From NCBI GenBank assembly GCA_019454045.1, contig SKCR01006514.1, positions 372,001 to 436,000 on the forward strand: a DNA stretch of 64,000 nt, in the 5' to 3' direction. Of the stretch, positions 47,158 through 57,600 are shown in pieces (position 1 is the first letter of the stretch; each line of letters starts with the position of its first letter). The notes beneath the pieces are model-generated. The model did no database searches, had not been told where the DNA came from, and worked only from the letters and a program-made list of their open reading frames with translations. This DNA comes from Zanthoxylum bungeanum (lineage: Eukaryota; Streptophyta; Magnoliopsida; Sapindales; Rutaceae). Both the position numbers and the translations under genes were made by a program.

Positions 47158-47319
47158 AATAATATTATATATATATATATATGTGAATTCAATTGAACAA
47201 AAAAGCATATAAGTTAGTCTGAGAAGAAAAAACTGTTGATGGGTTAAAAAAAATTAATGTGAAGCGTTGTGAATTTTCATTATTTATGAGATTTGTATTG
47301 TCAGAGTTTTTATGTTTCC

Positions 47320-47480
47320 CTTTTCACATTTTAGGGGTGACAAATGACTTAATATTTGATTGTCAGGTCTTAAGTTCAAATGTAGTTGATGTATTTTCTG
47401 AGACAGCAGATGATTTTACATATTTCACATAAGTTCGGATCAGATAATTTGACGGTAGAATTTTCAAAACAAAATTATTT
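47320..47480 (+). repeat. degenerate SINE copy inside duplication copy A
   Basis: Blocks GGGGTGACAAATGACTTAA, GTCAGGTCTTAAGTTCAAA and TAATTTGACGGTAG match the SINE family in order. The same copy is present at about 52350-52510, so it predates the duplication. Confidence 0.6.
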
Positions 47481-48044
47481 TTAAATGAAAAAAATTATGA
47501 AAGGTTGCACCTCCGTCGCGCCTCTGTGCCTACCAGGCGGGATGCATTTGCATCGGATTGCAGCTAAAAGCACAAAAATTTCCAAGATTCATCCATCAAC
47601 TCAAATTTTGCGTTGGTCTTTCATTTCATTTTTTTATTCTGACCATAATTTGTGGTTAATTAAATTGAACTAGAGCAGAAAATTATAAACATTACAAAAA
47701 ATATGATCATATATAATTTAATGTTACTTTTAACTCAACCATGGATGTATATTTGTATTTTTTTTTTATTGGCAAGTAAACAAAATAATATGATATGGGT
47801 CGTTTCTTTTATTTTTACTTTCCTAAAAATAATTAGAATTATGTTTCTTAAACTAATTTATTTGAATGTTAAATTTTTAAATATGAGGGACTAGGATTCA
47901 TTCAAATTGCCATTTTGATTTGAGTCACATTTGAAACCTACAGCAGATATGTACATCGTCATTTCAGATGAAATAAAGTGAATAAAAAATGCGATTTGCG
48001 AGCAATATTAATGATTGATTTATCAATAACAAGTATTATTAAAT

Positions 48045-48189
48045 GGGCAATGATATATCTACAAACTTTTATCCCAATTTTTCTCCCAACTCTCTCACTG
48101 TAGCTACAATGAGTTACTGTAGCTCACTGTAGCTACAGTGAGAGAGTTGAGAGAAAAGTTGGGATAAAAGTTTGTACACTTATCACTCC
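48045..48189. mobile_element. 145-bp foldback MITE with 9-bp target duplication
   Basis: Perfect 9-bp duplication TTATTAAAT (48036-48044 and 48190-48198), as for Mutator-type MITEs. Nearly the whole element is an inverted repeat: ACAAACTTTTATCCCAA pairs with TTGGGATAAAAGTTTGT, then CAACTCTCTCACTGTAGCTA pairs with its complement around a palindromic centre. Related copies lie near 55045-55186 and, degraded, near 1590-1665. Confidence 0.88.
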
Positions 48190-48933
48190 TTATTAAATTG
48201 CGTGCTATAGAGATTTTATCCTGAATCAGAAATTACATGTTCATAATTTCATATTGGTTTCTTTGTAGTTGCTATAGGAATATATATATATTATGACACT
48301 AAAAATGCAAACATAAATTTTAAAATATCAAACATGAACTTTTTGTACTAATTGTGAGTATAATTGAGGGATTTTCTTGACTTAAATTCGATGTAAAAAA
48401 ATCGAGGATGATGTAGAAAATATCTAATTTTGAGTACAAGAATCAAAATAGAATTTCTTGTCTCGACTCCCATCTCATCATCAACCCTGCACACCTTTCT
48501 AGGTGGTTGATAAATGTAGAAAATATGTTTTAAAAGGCACTTTCGTACTAGTTTTTGCTCGTGCATACGGCATGATATTACAGAATTAAATAATTTTATT
48601 TTTTAATTAAATGATGCCCGTGCCTACGGCACATTATTACAGAATTAAATGATTTTATTTTTTAATTAAATTATTTTATTTTAACTTTCTACTTTTTAAT
48701 TTGAAATTTTGAAATTTTTTGACATTTTCCATCAATCAATTCAATATATTTCCTCCAATTACCAATGAAATGATATGGGCCGTCAATTAAGCCACATAAA
48801 GAGAGCCGTTGAATACATTTTCTTTCCTCCAACACCATTCCCCTTTATTATATAGATTGTTGTAAATTTTTAGATGTAATTTAGATGTTTTAATATATTT
48901 CACAAAATGTCTAAATTTCATTACTTTTAGTTT

Positions 48934-49111
48934 CAGAAGGGCGTATCTTGGTAGTGTAGGATTTAGAATCTCACCTTGAGGTCATGAGTTCGAATTCAGG
49001 GAGTGTATTTCTTGTAAAAGCCTGAGACAGTCGGGGGATTTACCTGCTCCGCTTAAGCCTGATGAATGATTTAGTTGCGGGATTTTCAATTATTCAAAAA
49101 AATAATAATAA
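48934..49111 (+). repeat. SINE copy, moderately degraded
   Basis: GTATCTTGGTAGTGTAGG head, GAGTTCGAATTCAGGGAGTG B-box region, TGTAAAAGCCTGAGACAG block, then an A/AAT-rich tail. It belongs to the segment missing from duplication copy B. A further, older copy is at about 49436-49600 and is shared with copy B (about 53085-53250). Confidence 0.7.
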
Positions 49112-49865
49112 TAAGTTAGTGCAAAATGAGCACTGCAAAGTGATATGAGGTAGGTGATTAGTGCCAACTTAATTAATAAGAATTTATTAGTGGTGAAACT
49201 TAATTAATGTGTTATAGAGAATGTAAATAAAAGTTTAGCGGTGAAACTTAATTAATTTATTGTCATGAATATCTTCCGACTATTCTACTGGTTAGGGATG
49301 TGAAATCCTTAGTTAAGTAGTAATAATGAGAGAAAGATTTCCAAATTTCACTACCTTTTAAACCTTAAATAAACTTTATCCTTTACTTTTATTATCTTAT
49401 TCTTGAACATTTCTTAGTTTAATCGCTCATAATATGTGTGGTTTGGTGATAAAAGATTTATAATTTGATTGTCAGGTTTTAAGTTCGAGTCCAAATAATA
49501 CATTTTTTGTAAGAATTTAAGATAATCAGAGATTTTACATAATCTACTTAATCTGAAATTAAGTAGTTTGGTATCGGGATTTTTCCAATATTTTTTGTCA
49601 AATTTTATGTGGAATTGACATCTCAATATATACTGCGATATCCGCAAATATTTTTCAGCTAACTTGTGTCATAATGAAAAATTGACATGGGGAAGTACTC
49701 GAGTGCCACTAGCATTTTTTATTTTGATATTTTCTTCATGTCAATTTCTTGGGTATTTTTTTCTCCCCATGTGATAGGTAAAGTTAAAAAAAAAAATATC
49801 ATCATCAACATAATAATATATAGTAAATAAAAAGAGAAAACAATAATGACATTATTTCCATTTGC

Positions 49866-49898
49866 TATAAAATCAAGAAGCTTTGTTAGTTTTCTCAG

Positions 49899-49929
<31 letters not shown>

Positions 49930-49933
49930 TCTC
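49866..49933 (+). promoter_or_regulatory. TATA box and CT-rich 5' leader of the upstream exon 1 copy
   Basis: TATAAAA at 49866-49872, followed by a leader with a (CT)n run (about 49901-49932) directly before the ATG. The same arrangement is at 53515-53582 before the second copy. The (CT)n run differs in length and interruptions between the two. Confidence 0.7.
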
Positions 49934-50136
49934 ATGGCAGTGAAGAACAATAATCTCTTGGTCTGCACTCAGCTAGAATGTGAAACCATTGAAGAAATGC
50001 AAGCTTCAATTAAGCAAGCAAAGGCTGAAGGTGCAGATCTTGTTGAGCTTTGCATTGATTCCATGAATCTCACTCACATTTCTCAATTTGAGAAACTCAT
50101 TAACCTTTCATCTCTTCCTGCTATTGTTTCCTACAG
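49934..50136 (+). pseudogene. duplicated exon 1 of the quinate/shikimate dehydrogenase-type gene
   Basis: Encodes 67 complete codons plus two bases, ending CCTACAG before gtaact, with the same protein as the downstream exon at 53583. No exon 2-10 follows before the second copy. It is therefore either a 5' gene fragment left by segmental duplication, or an alternative first exon with its own promoter that could splice to exon 2 at 56510 in the correct phase (a 6.4-kb intron). The intact frame and preserved donor keep the second reading open. Confidence 0.85.
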
Positions 50137-51046
50137 GTAACTACTTTCACTCACAAGCTTCTTCTTTTTCTTCTTCTTCTTCTTGTTTATTTTCACATTT
50201 TCTATTTTTGGGCTTGAATTATATAATACCACAAACTCATTAACCATACATCTCTGTCAAAATGTATTTAAACCAGTTGGTTCATTGAGCCATCACTTTT
50301 TATATGTTCCCATATTTGAAACATGATTAGGTTATAACATCCCAATGACTAGTTTGATGATATAGGGTGTTCGAATTCAGAAAGTGTATTTTTTATAATT
50401 CATGTGTTACAAGTCCGTAGATAGATTTGACATTTATGACGGTCATCATATTCTAATAAGTGACTTTACAAACCTGTCATCTTATAGAAATCCCCCCAGA
50501 TTTTCTCATGATATTTCTTATCTCTATATTCTCATTTATATTATTTTATTTAATCAAATTAAATTAGTCATCCTATTCCTAACATGTTGACAAAATAGAG
50601 GGTAAAAAAAGAAAAATGGAAATTGGGACATCATTTACGGGGTAAATTAATTGCAAGACAAGAGAAAGGTGATGATATGGACAACAAGGGCCAATGACCC
50701 TACAACAGATACGTCATCATTGAGTGGAGAGGTCCAAAAATGGATGGACAAAACTTCAGCCAATAGTTTCTTATCAGTTGGTTTGAATCACAATGTTAAA
50801 ATTATCACAGCAATAATAATAATAATAATTCAATATTGTGTAAGGTCCAAAAAAACAGGGCAACTTTAATTATATAAAACAGTGACATTTGAAGTCACGT
50901 GTTTATTATGATTGGACCAGTACCAACCACCATCCTTCATTGCTTCTATTACCTTCCAGTTTTAAAAATTGAATCATAAGGCACGTTCACAAACGGGGTA
51001 TGTTTTTATAAACGGGGTATGTTTTTACCTATAATAATACAGCAAT

Positions 51047-51838
51047 TTCATGGCGATCTACAAAACAATCTTTTGTTGCTACTTCATCCAATCACTCAGA
51101 GATACTTGCATTACATGAAGTAAGCAGGGAGTGTATATGGTTAAGGTCACTTATACATCACATTCAGAGCACATGCAACTTAAATTCTGCCACAGATATT
51201 CCAACAGTTATATATGAAGATAATGCTGCATGTATTGCACAAATCATAGGAGGGTATATCAAGGGAGACAGAACCAAGCACATCTCACCTAAATTCTTTT
51301 ATACTCATGAGCTCCAGCAGAGCAAGCAAATTGATGTCAAGTAAATAAGATCAACCGATAATTTTGCAGACTTATTTACTAAAACTTTACCTACATCAAC
51401 ATTTGAGAAGCTTGTATATAGCATTGGCATGCGCCGACTGAGCAAATTATCATGATAATAATTCATCAGGGGGAGCATAATCATTGACATCAAGAAATAT
51501 TGTTGGATAAAAGCGCATTGTACTCTTTTTCCTTCGACCAGGTTTTTGTCCCATTGGGTTTTACTGGCAAGGTTTTAATGAGGCAGTGTTAGATCAATTA
51601 TTGTAAAATTAAAGTGATGGGTCCCAAGGGGGAGTGTTATAAATTAGATGGTCTCATACACTTGTCTTTGATGTTTTAGCTTATCCCACATTGATTAGTG
51701 ATAATAATATAACCTAAACCTATCTCTATAAATAAAGAGTAAATCTTGTATAATTCATTTATTCTAAAATCAATAAGAAGAAAAGCTTGCAGCTTTACAA
51801 GGTATTATTTTCTTCATTTTATCTCTTATTTTATAACA
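51047..51838 (+). mobile_element. copia 3' fragment: RNase H end, purine tract and 3' LTR
   Basis: 51047-51450 encodes an RNase H tail (SFVATSSNHSEILALHE, CIWLRSLIHHIQ, YEDNAACIAQ, then ADLFTKTLPTSTFEKL) with stops. The purine tract CAAGGGGGAG precedes a 204-bp LTR (51635-51838, TGTTATAAAT...TTATAACA) with TATAAATAAAG inside. The 5' part is missing. It lies in the junction between duplication copies A and B. Confidence 0.85.
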
Positions 51839-51902
51839 ATGTATATATATTCAGTGTTTTTTCCTTAAAACTTATATAAGATTTTAGTTTTATTTCTAAA
51901 GT

Positions 51903-52184
51903 TTCATATATAATTTTTCTTTTATTTTAAAAAGATACAAATTATTTTATAATTAAATTCCTCGATAAATATTTTACTATTATAAGAAAATAGTATTTAA
52001 TTTTTATTATATATAAGAATTCAATATTTTTCTTACTAAAAGGCCATATATGATTTTTTTCTTTCATTCAAAAGCACCGCATATGATTTTGGCTACATAC
52101 GATTTTTCTTTTATTTAAAATATATAAATTATATTCACAATTAGATTCTTCCTCAAATCTTTTATTATTATAAGAAAATAATAT

Positions 52185-52218
<34 letters not shown>

Positions 52219-52797
52219 AATTCAATTGAACAAAAAAGCATATAAGTTAGTCTGAGAAGAAAAAACTGTTGATGGGTTAAAAAAAATAATGTGAAGCGTT
52301 GTGAATTTTCATTATTTATAAGATTTGTATTGTCAGAGTTTTTATATTGGAGTGACAAATGGCTTAATATTTGATTGTCAGGTCTTGGGTTTAAATGTAG
52401 TTGGTGTATTTTTTGTAAGAATCTGAGACAACCGATGATTTTACCTGTTTCGCATAAGTTCAGATCGAATAATTTGATCGAATAATTTGACAGTAGAATT
52501 TTCAAAACAAAATTATTTTTAAACATTACAAAAAATATGATCATATATAATTTAATGTTACTTTTAATAAGAGGTAGGTGATATGAGGTAGGTGATTAGT
52601 GCCAACTTAATTAATAAGAGTTTATTAGTGGTGAAACTTAATTAATGTGTTATAGAGAATGTAAATAAAAGTTTAGCGGTGAAACTTAATTAATTTACTG
52701 TCATGAATATCTTCCGACTATTCTACTGGTTAGGGATGTGAAATCCTTAGTTAAGTAGTAATAATGAGAGAATGATTTCCAAATTTCACTACCTTTT

Positions 52798-52829
<32 letters not shown>

Positions 52830-54634
52830 GGAAACGATGGAAACCCCGCCACCAAACCACCCATTCTGGGCCGCGGCGCAGGTAAAACCACCGGCTGTCC
52901 CAGGCTCTTACAAGAAGTGCACCCCCTGGATTCGAATCCAGAACCTCAAGGTGAGATCTTGGACCCTACACCACCAAGCCACACCCCTTGGGGACACTAC
53001 CTTTTAAACCTTAAATAAACTTTATCCTTTACTTTTATTATCTTATTCTTGAACATTTCTTAGTTTAATCGCTGATAAGATGTGTGGTTTGGTGATAAAA
53101 GATTTAGAATTTAGTTGTTAAGTCCTAAGTTCGAGTCCAAATAATACATTTCTTGCAAGAATTTAAGATAATCATAAATTTTACATGATCCACTTAATCT
53201 GAGATTAGGTAGTTTGATATCGGGATTTTTCAAATATTTTTTTGTCAAATTTTATGTGAAATTGACATCTCAATATATACTGCGATATCTGCAAATATTT
53301 TTTCAGCTAACTTGTGTCATAATGAAAAATTGACATGGGGAAGTACTCGAGTGCCACTAGCATTTTTTATTTTGATATTTTCTTCATGTCAATTTCTTGG
53401 GTATTTTTTTCCTCCCCATGTGATAGGTAAAGTTAAAAAAAAAAATATCATCATCAACATAATAATATATAGTAAATAAAAAGAGAAAACAATAATGACA
53501 TTATTTCCATTTGCTATAAAATCAAGAAGCTTTGTTAGTTTTCTCAGCTCTCTGTCTCTCTCTTTCTCTATCTCTCTCTCTCATGGCAGTGAAGAACAAT
53601 AATCTCTTGGTCTGCACTCAGCTAGAATGTGAAACCATTGAAGAAATGCAAGCTTCAATCAAGCAAGCAAAGGCTGAAGGTGCAGATCTTGTTGAGCTTT
53701 GCATTGATTCCATGAATCTCACTCACATTTCTCAATTTGAGAAACTCATTAACCTTTCATCTCTTCCTGCTATTGTTTCCTACAGGTAACTACTTTCACT
53801 CACAAGCTTCTTCTTTTTCTTCTTCTTCTTCTTGTTTATTTTCACATTTTCTATTTTTGGGCTTGAATTATATAATACCACAAACTCATTAACCATACAT
53901 CTCTGTCAAAATGTATTTAAACCAGTTGGTTCATTGAGCCATCACTTTTTATATGTTCCCATATTTGAAATAAACATGATTAGGTTATAACATCCTAGTT
54001 TGATGATATAGGGTTTATGATCTTATATTAAGATTCTGGGTTCGAATTCAGAAAGTGTATTTTTTATAATTCATGTGTTACAAGTCCGTAGATAGATTTG
54101 ACATTTACGACGATCATCATATTCTAATAAGTGACTTTACAAACCTGTCATCTTATAGAAATCGCCCCAGATTTTCTCATGATATTTCTTATCCCTATAT
54201 TCTCATTTATATTATTTTATTAAATTAAATTAAATTAAATTAGTCATCCTATTCCTAACATGTTGACAAAATAGAGGGTAAAAAACAGAAAAATGGAAAT
54301 TGGGACATCATTTACTGGGTAAATTAATTGCAAGACAAGAGAAAGGTGATGATATGGACAACAAGGGCCAATGACCCTACAACAGATACGTCATCATTGA
54401 GGGGAGAGGTCCAAAAATGGATGGACAAAACTTCAGCCAATAGTTTCTTATCAGTTGGTTTGAATCACAATGTTATTAATAATAATAATTCAATATTGTG
54501 TAAGGTCCAAAAAAACAGGGCAACTTTAATTATATAAAACAGTGACATTTGAAGTCACGTGTTTATTATGATTGGACCAGTACCAACCACCAACCTTCAT
54601 TGCTTCTATTACCTTCGAGTTTTAAAAATTGAAT
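51903..54634. repeat. segmental duplication, downstream copy (B)
   Basis: Same orientation as copy A. It keeps the unoccupied site of the young copia element: AGAAAATAATATTATATA at about 52172-52189. It also carries a SINE (52802-52994) that is absent from copy A at about 49364. It is shorter than A by the interval corresponding to about 47735-49140. Confidence 0.9.
52802..52994 (-). mobile_element. SINE insertion with 15-bp target duplication
   Basis: Minus strand: a GGGGTGTGGCTTGGTGG A-box region, GGATTCGAATCCAGGGGG B-box, GAGCCTGGGACAGCCGG block, GGGTGGTTTGGTGGCGGGG 3' block, then a tail of about 28 A. A perfect 15-bp duplication CACTACCTTTTAAAC flanks it (52787-52801 and 52995-53009). 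It is the best preserved member of the family in the window. Confidence 0.95.
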
Positions 54635-57600
54635 CGGTGATTGAATTAATATACTAAAAAATTAATATCATAAATAATTTTAATTAATTAAAAATTATAA
54701 ATAAATATTCAATTTGAATTTTGATTACTTTTTTTAACGATTCACCAATTTTAACTAGTTTTTAATATTTTGAATTTTAAAATTTAATTACGGTGAACTT
54801 ACGGTTGATTCTCGATTCTACCTGCCCAATCGGTTGGTACGATCTGGTTTTTAAAAAACTCACGGGTTTCAAAAGTACATGGGCCATATACTGTGATTTT
54901 CTTTCCAACTTTACTCTTAGACTCTTGCCATTTTTGGTCTATCCTCTTGCATAGGCATTGGGACACATAATAATTTTACAAGATCAGTTCACTAAAGTTC
55001 TTGCTTTACATTGTTTGATAAAAAGTTCGAACTCTTTAAATAATCAAAAATGATACACTTACATTTATCCCTAAAGTTTACCCAACTCTCTAATTGTAGT
55101 TACAGTGATTTACTGTAGCTCACTGTAGCTACAGTGAGAGAGTTGAGAAAACTTTAAGAATAAGTGTGTGTAAGTGTATCATTGCTCTTTAGGAAATGTG
55201 TTTTCAATATTTCAAAAAAAAAAAATTATCTTTATGGTATGCGTAGATTTTTTAGCTATGTTACCTAGACCTTTAGGTTAAGCATTAGAGGAATTATCTT
55301 TATGCATTAGAGGTAAATTGTTAATGAATGAATCTGGACTCACAATAGACCCGGTGATTGACCCTGGAGACCTTAATCTCTCATCGAACACTCACCGGAA
55401 ATCTCTCCAGAGATGTGGGAATCTCTCCTAGAAATATTGGAATCTACCCTGATCGTAATATCTTATGTTAGTTGTTAAGTTGTGTGTTGTGTTGTTAGTA
55501 GTTGTGTTTAATATAGTAGTTGTATATTTATTATGTTAGTTGTGTAAATGCTTATATAAAGGCCTCTCATTTGTAAGTTCTAATTAAGCAAATGTTAATA
55601 CACATTTGTCTTAACAAATTCTCACATGGTATCAGAGCTAGAGTTCCGATCCCTGGATATCTCATTGTCTCTGTTTCCGAACAGGTCTTATCTCCTTATC
55701 CCTGTTTCCGAACAGGTCTTATCTTCTCGTCCCTGTTTTCGAACAGGTCTTTTCTCATTTTCCCTGTTTCCGAACATGTGTATCTACGCTTAGATGATCA
55801 AATAGTTAATATTTTCACCAAGTCTTTTCTTCATGGACGTTACACTATACTTGTTTCCAAACTCAATTTGGTTTCGTCTAAAGCACCTTGAGTTTGAGGG
55901 GGATGTTAGTTGTTAAGTCGTGTGTTGTGTTGTTAGTAGTTGTGCAGTTGTGTTTAATATAGTAGTTGTGTATTTATTATGTTAGTTGTGTAAATACCTA
56001 TATAAATACCTCTCATTTGTAAGTTCTAATTAAGCAAATGTTAATACACATTTGTCTTCACAAATTCTCACATGGTATCAGAGCCAGAGTTCTGATCTCT
56101 GGATATCCCATTGTCCCTGTTTCCGAACAGGTCTTATCTCATCGTCCCTCTTTCCGAACAAGTCTTTTCTCATTGTCCCTGTTTCCGAACAGGTGTATCT
56201 ACGCTTCGATGATCAAATAGCTAATATCTTCACCAAGTCTTTTCTTCATGGACGTTATACTATACTTGTTTCCAAACTCAAGGTGTTTTAGAATTTGGTT
56301 TCGTCTAAAACACATTGAGTTTGAGGGGGATGTTAGTTGTTAAGTTGTGTGTTGTGTTGTTAGTAGTTGTGTTTAATATAGTAGTTGTGTATTTATTATG
56401 TTAGTTGTGTAAATACCTATATAAAGGTCTCTCATTTATAAGTTCTAATTAAGCAAATGTTAATACACATTTGTCTTCGCAAATTCTCACATCTTAGAAT
56501 CATTGACAGGCTCAAATCATCAAGGAACTCGAGCAAGGGTGGTTGCAAGAACACTTGCATGCAAGTATTGAGACGGGCTCTTGATTTAGATGTTGAATTT
56601 GTTGAAATGGACTATGAGGTAGTGATGACAATTCCTTATTGATCATAAAAACCGTCACTTACAAAGTATAAATCAAATTCTTTTTAAGTGTATGTACAGA
56701 GGATCGAAATATTAAATTCTGAAAACTTGGCAGGTGGCTTCTGATCCGAGCATGTATGAAAACATATTCAGTCGATCCAGTAGCAAAATAATTGTATCAA
56801 GCTATTTGAATGGTGGTGGGAAACCTACAACAGAAAAGCTTGGTGATGTAATTGCATGCATGCAAGCTACTGGAGCAGATGTTATGAAACTTGAAATTGC
56901 AGTGGATTATATTACAGATTTGGCCCCCATTTTTGAGATGCTTACTCATTGCCAGGTAGTAGAATAGCATCTACTTGTCATCTTATATGTTATTAATTAA
57001 CTGAAACATTGGTAAAATGGTTACATGGGGGCATTTTGTTTATGTTCAGGTGCCATTAATAGCTATGGCAGTGGGAAGTAGAGGTCTTATAAGCCAGCTA
57101 CTGGGTCCCAAATTTGGTGGATTTTTGGTGTATGGATCACTGGGAGGCAAATTAGTACCTGGGTTGCCTACTCTTATAAGCCTAGGACAAGTTTATCAGC
57201 TTCAACATATCAATGCAGACACAAAAGTTTTTGGCTTAGTTTCAAATCCTGTAGGCCATAGCAAGGGGCCAATTCTGCATAATCCAGCCTTCAGGCATGC
57301 GAGATACAATGGAATCTATGTTCCCATGCTTGTTGATGATGTCAAGGAGTTCTTCAGAACCTATACAGGTCCAGACTTTGCAGGTTTCAGGTAATTAACA
57401 TTTTTTTTCCTGTAAAGCGAGGATTGTGATAATCAGGGCGACTCTGAGGTTTGGGTACTCTAGGCAAGCCCAAAAAATGTGGCATTTTATATATATATAT
57501 ATATAATTTATGGTTTATTTCTATGATGGATTTGCAGTGTGGGGATCCCCCATAAGGAAGCCGCAGTGGCATGCTGTGATGAAGTCCATCCACTGGCTAA

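Larger units (their letters stand above)
42124..50968. repeat. segmental duplication, upstream copy (A)
   Basis: Matches 51903-54634 (copy B) in the same orientation. Shared parts are 42124-42400, 47163-47480, about 47690-47735 and 49141-50968. Copy A additionally contains the young copia element (42396-47162 with its duplication) and sequence absent from B (about 47735-49140), which B seems to have lost or A gained. It includes a promoter and exon 1 of the quinate dehydrogenase-type gene. Confidence 0.9.

Noticed and set aside
50651..50869. Similar small open frames in intron 1 of both duplication copies (also 54328-54537)
   Set aside because: Similarity is explained by the recent duplication, the ends differ, and the frames lie in the intron; no recognised domain.
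52068..52544. 158-codon minus-strand open frame
   Set aside because: Lies in AT-rich duplicated non-coding DNA with an AT/GT microsatellite and an old SINE; no matching long frame at the corresponding positions of copy A.
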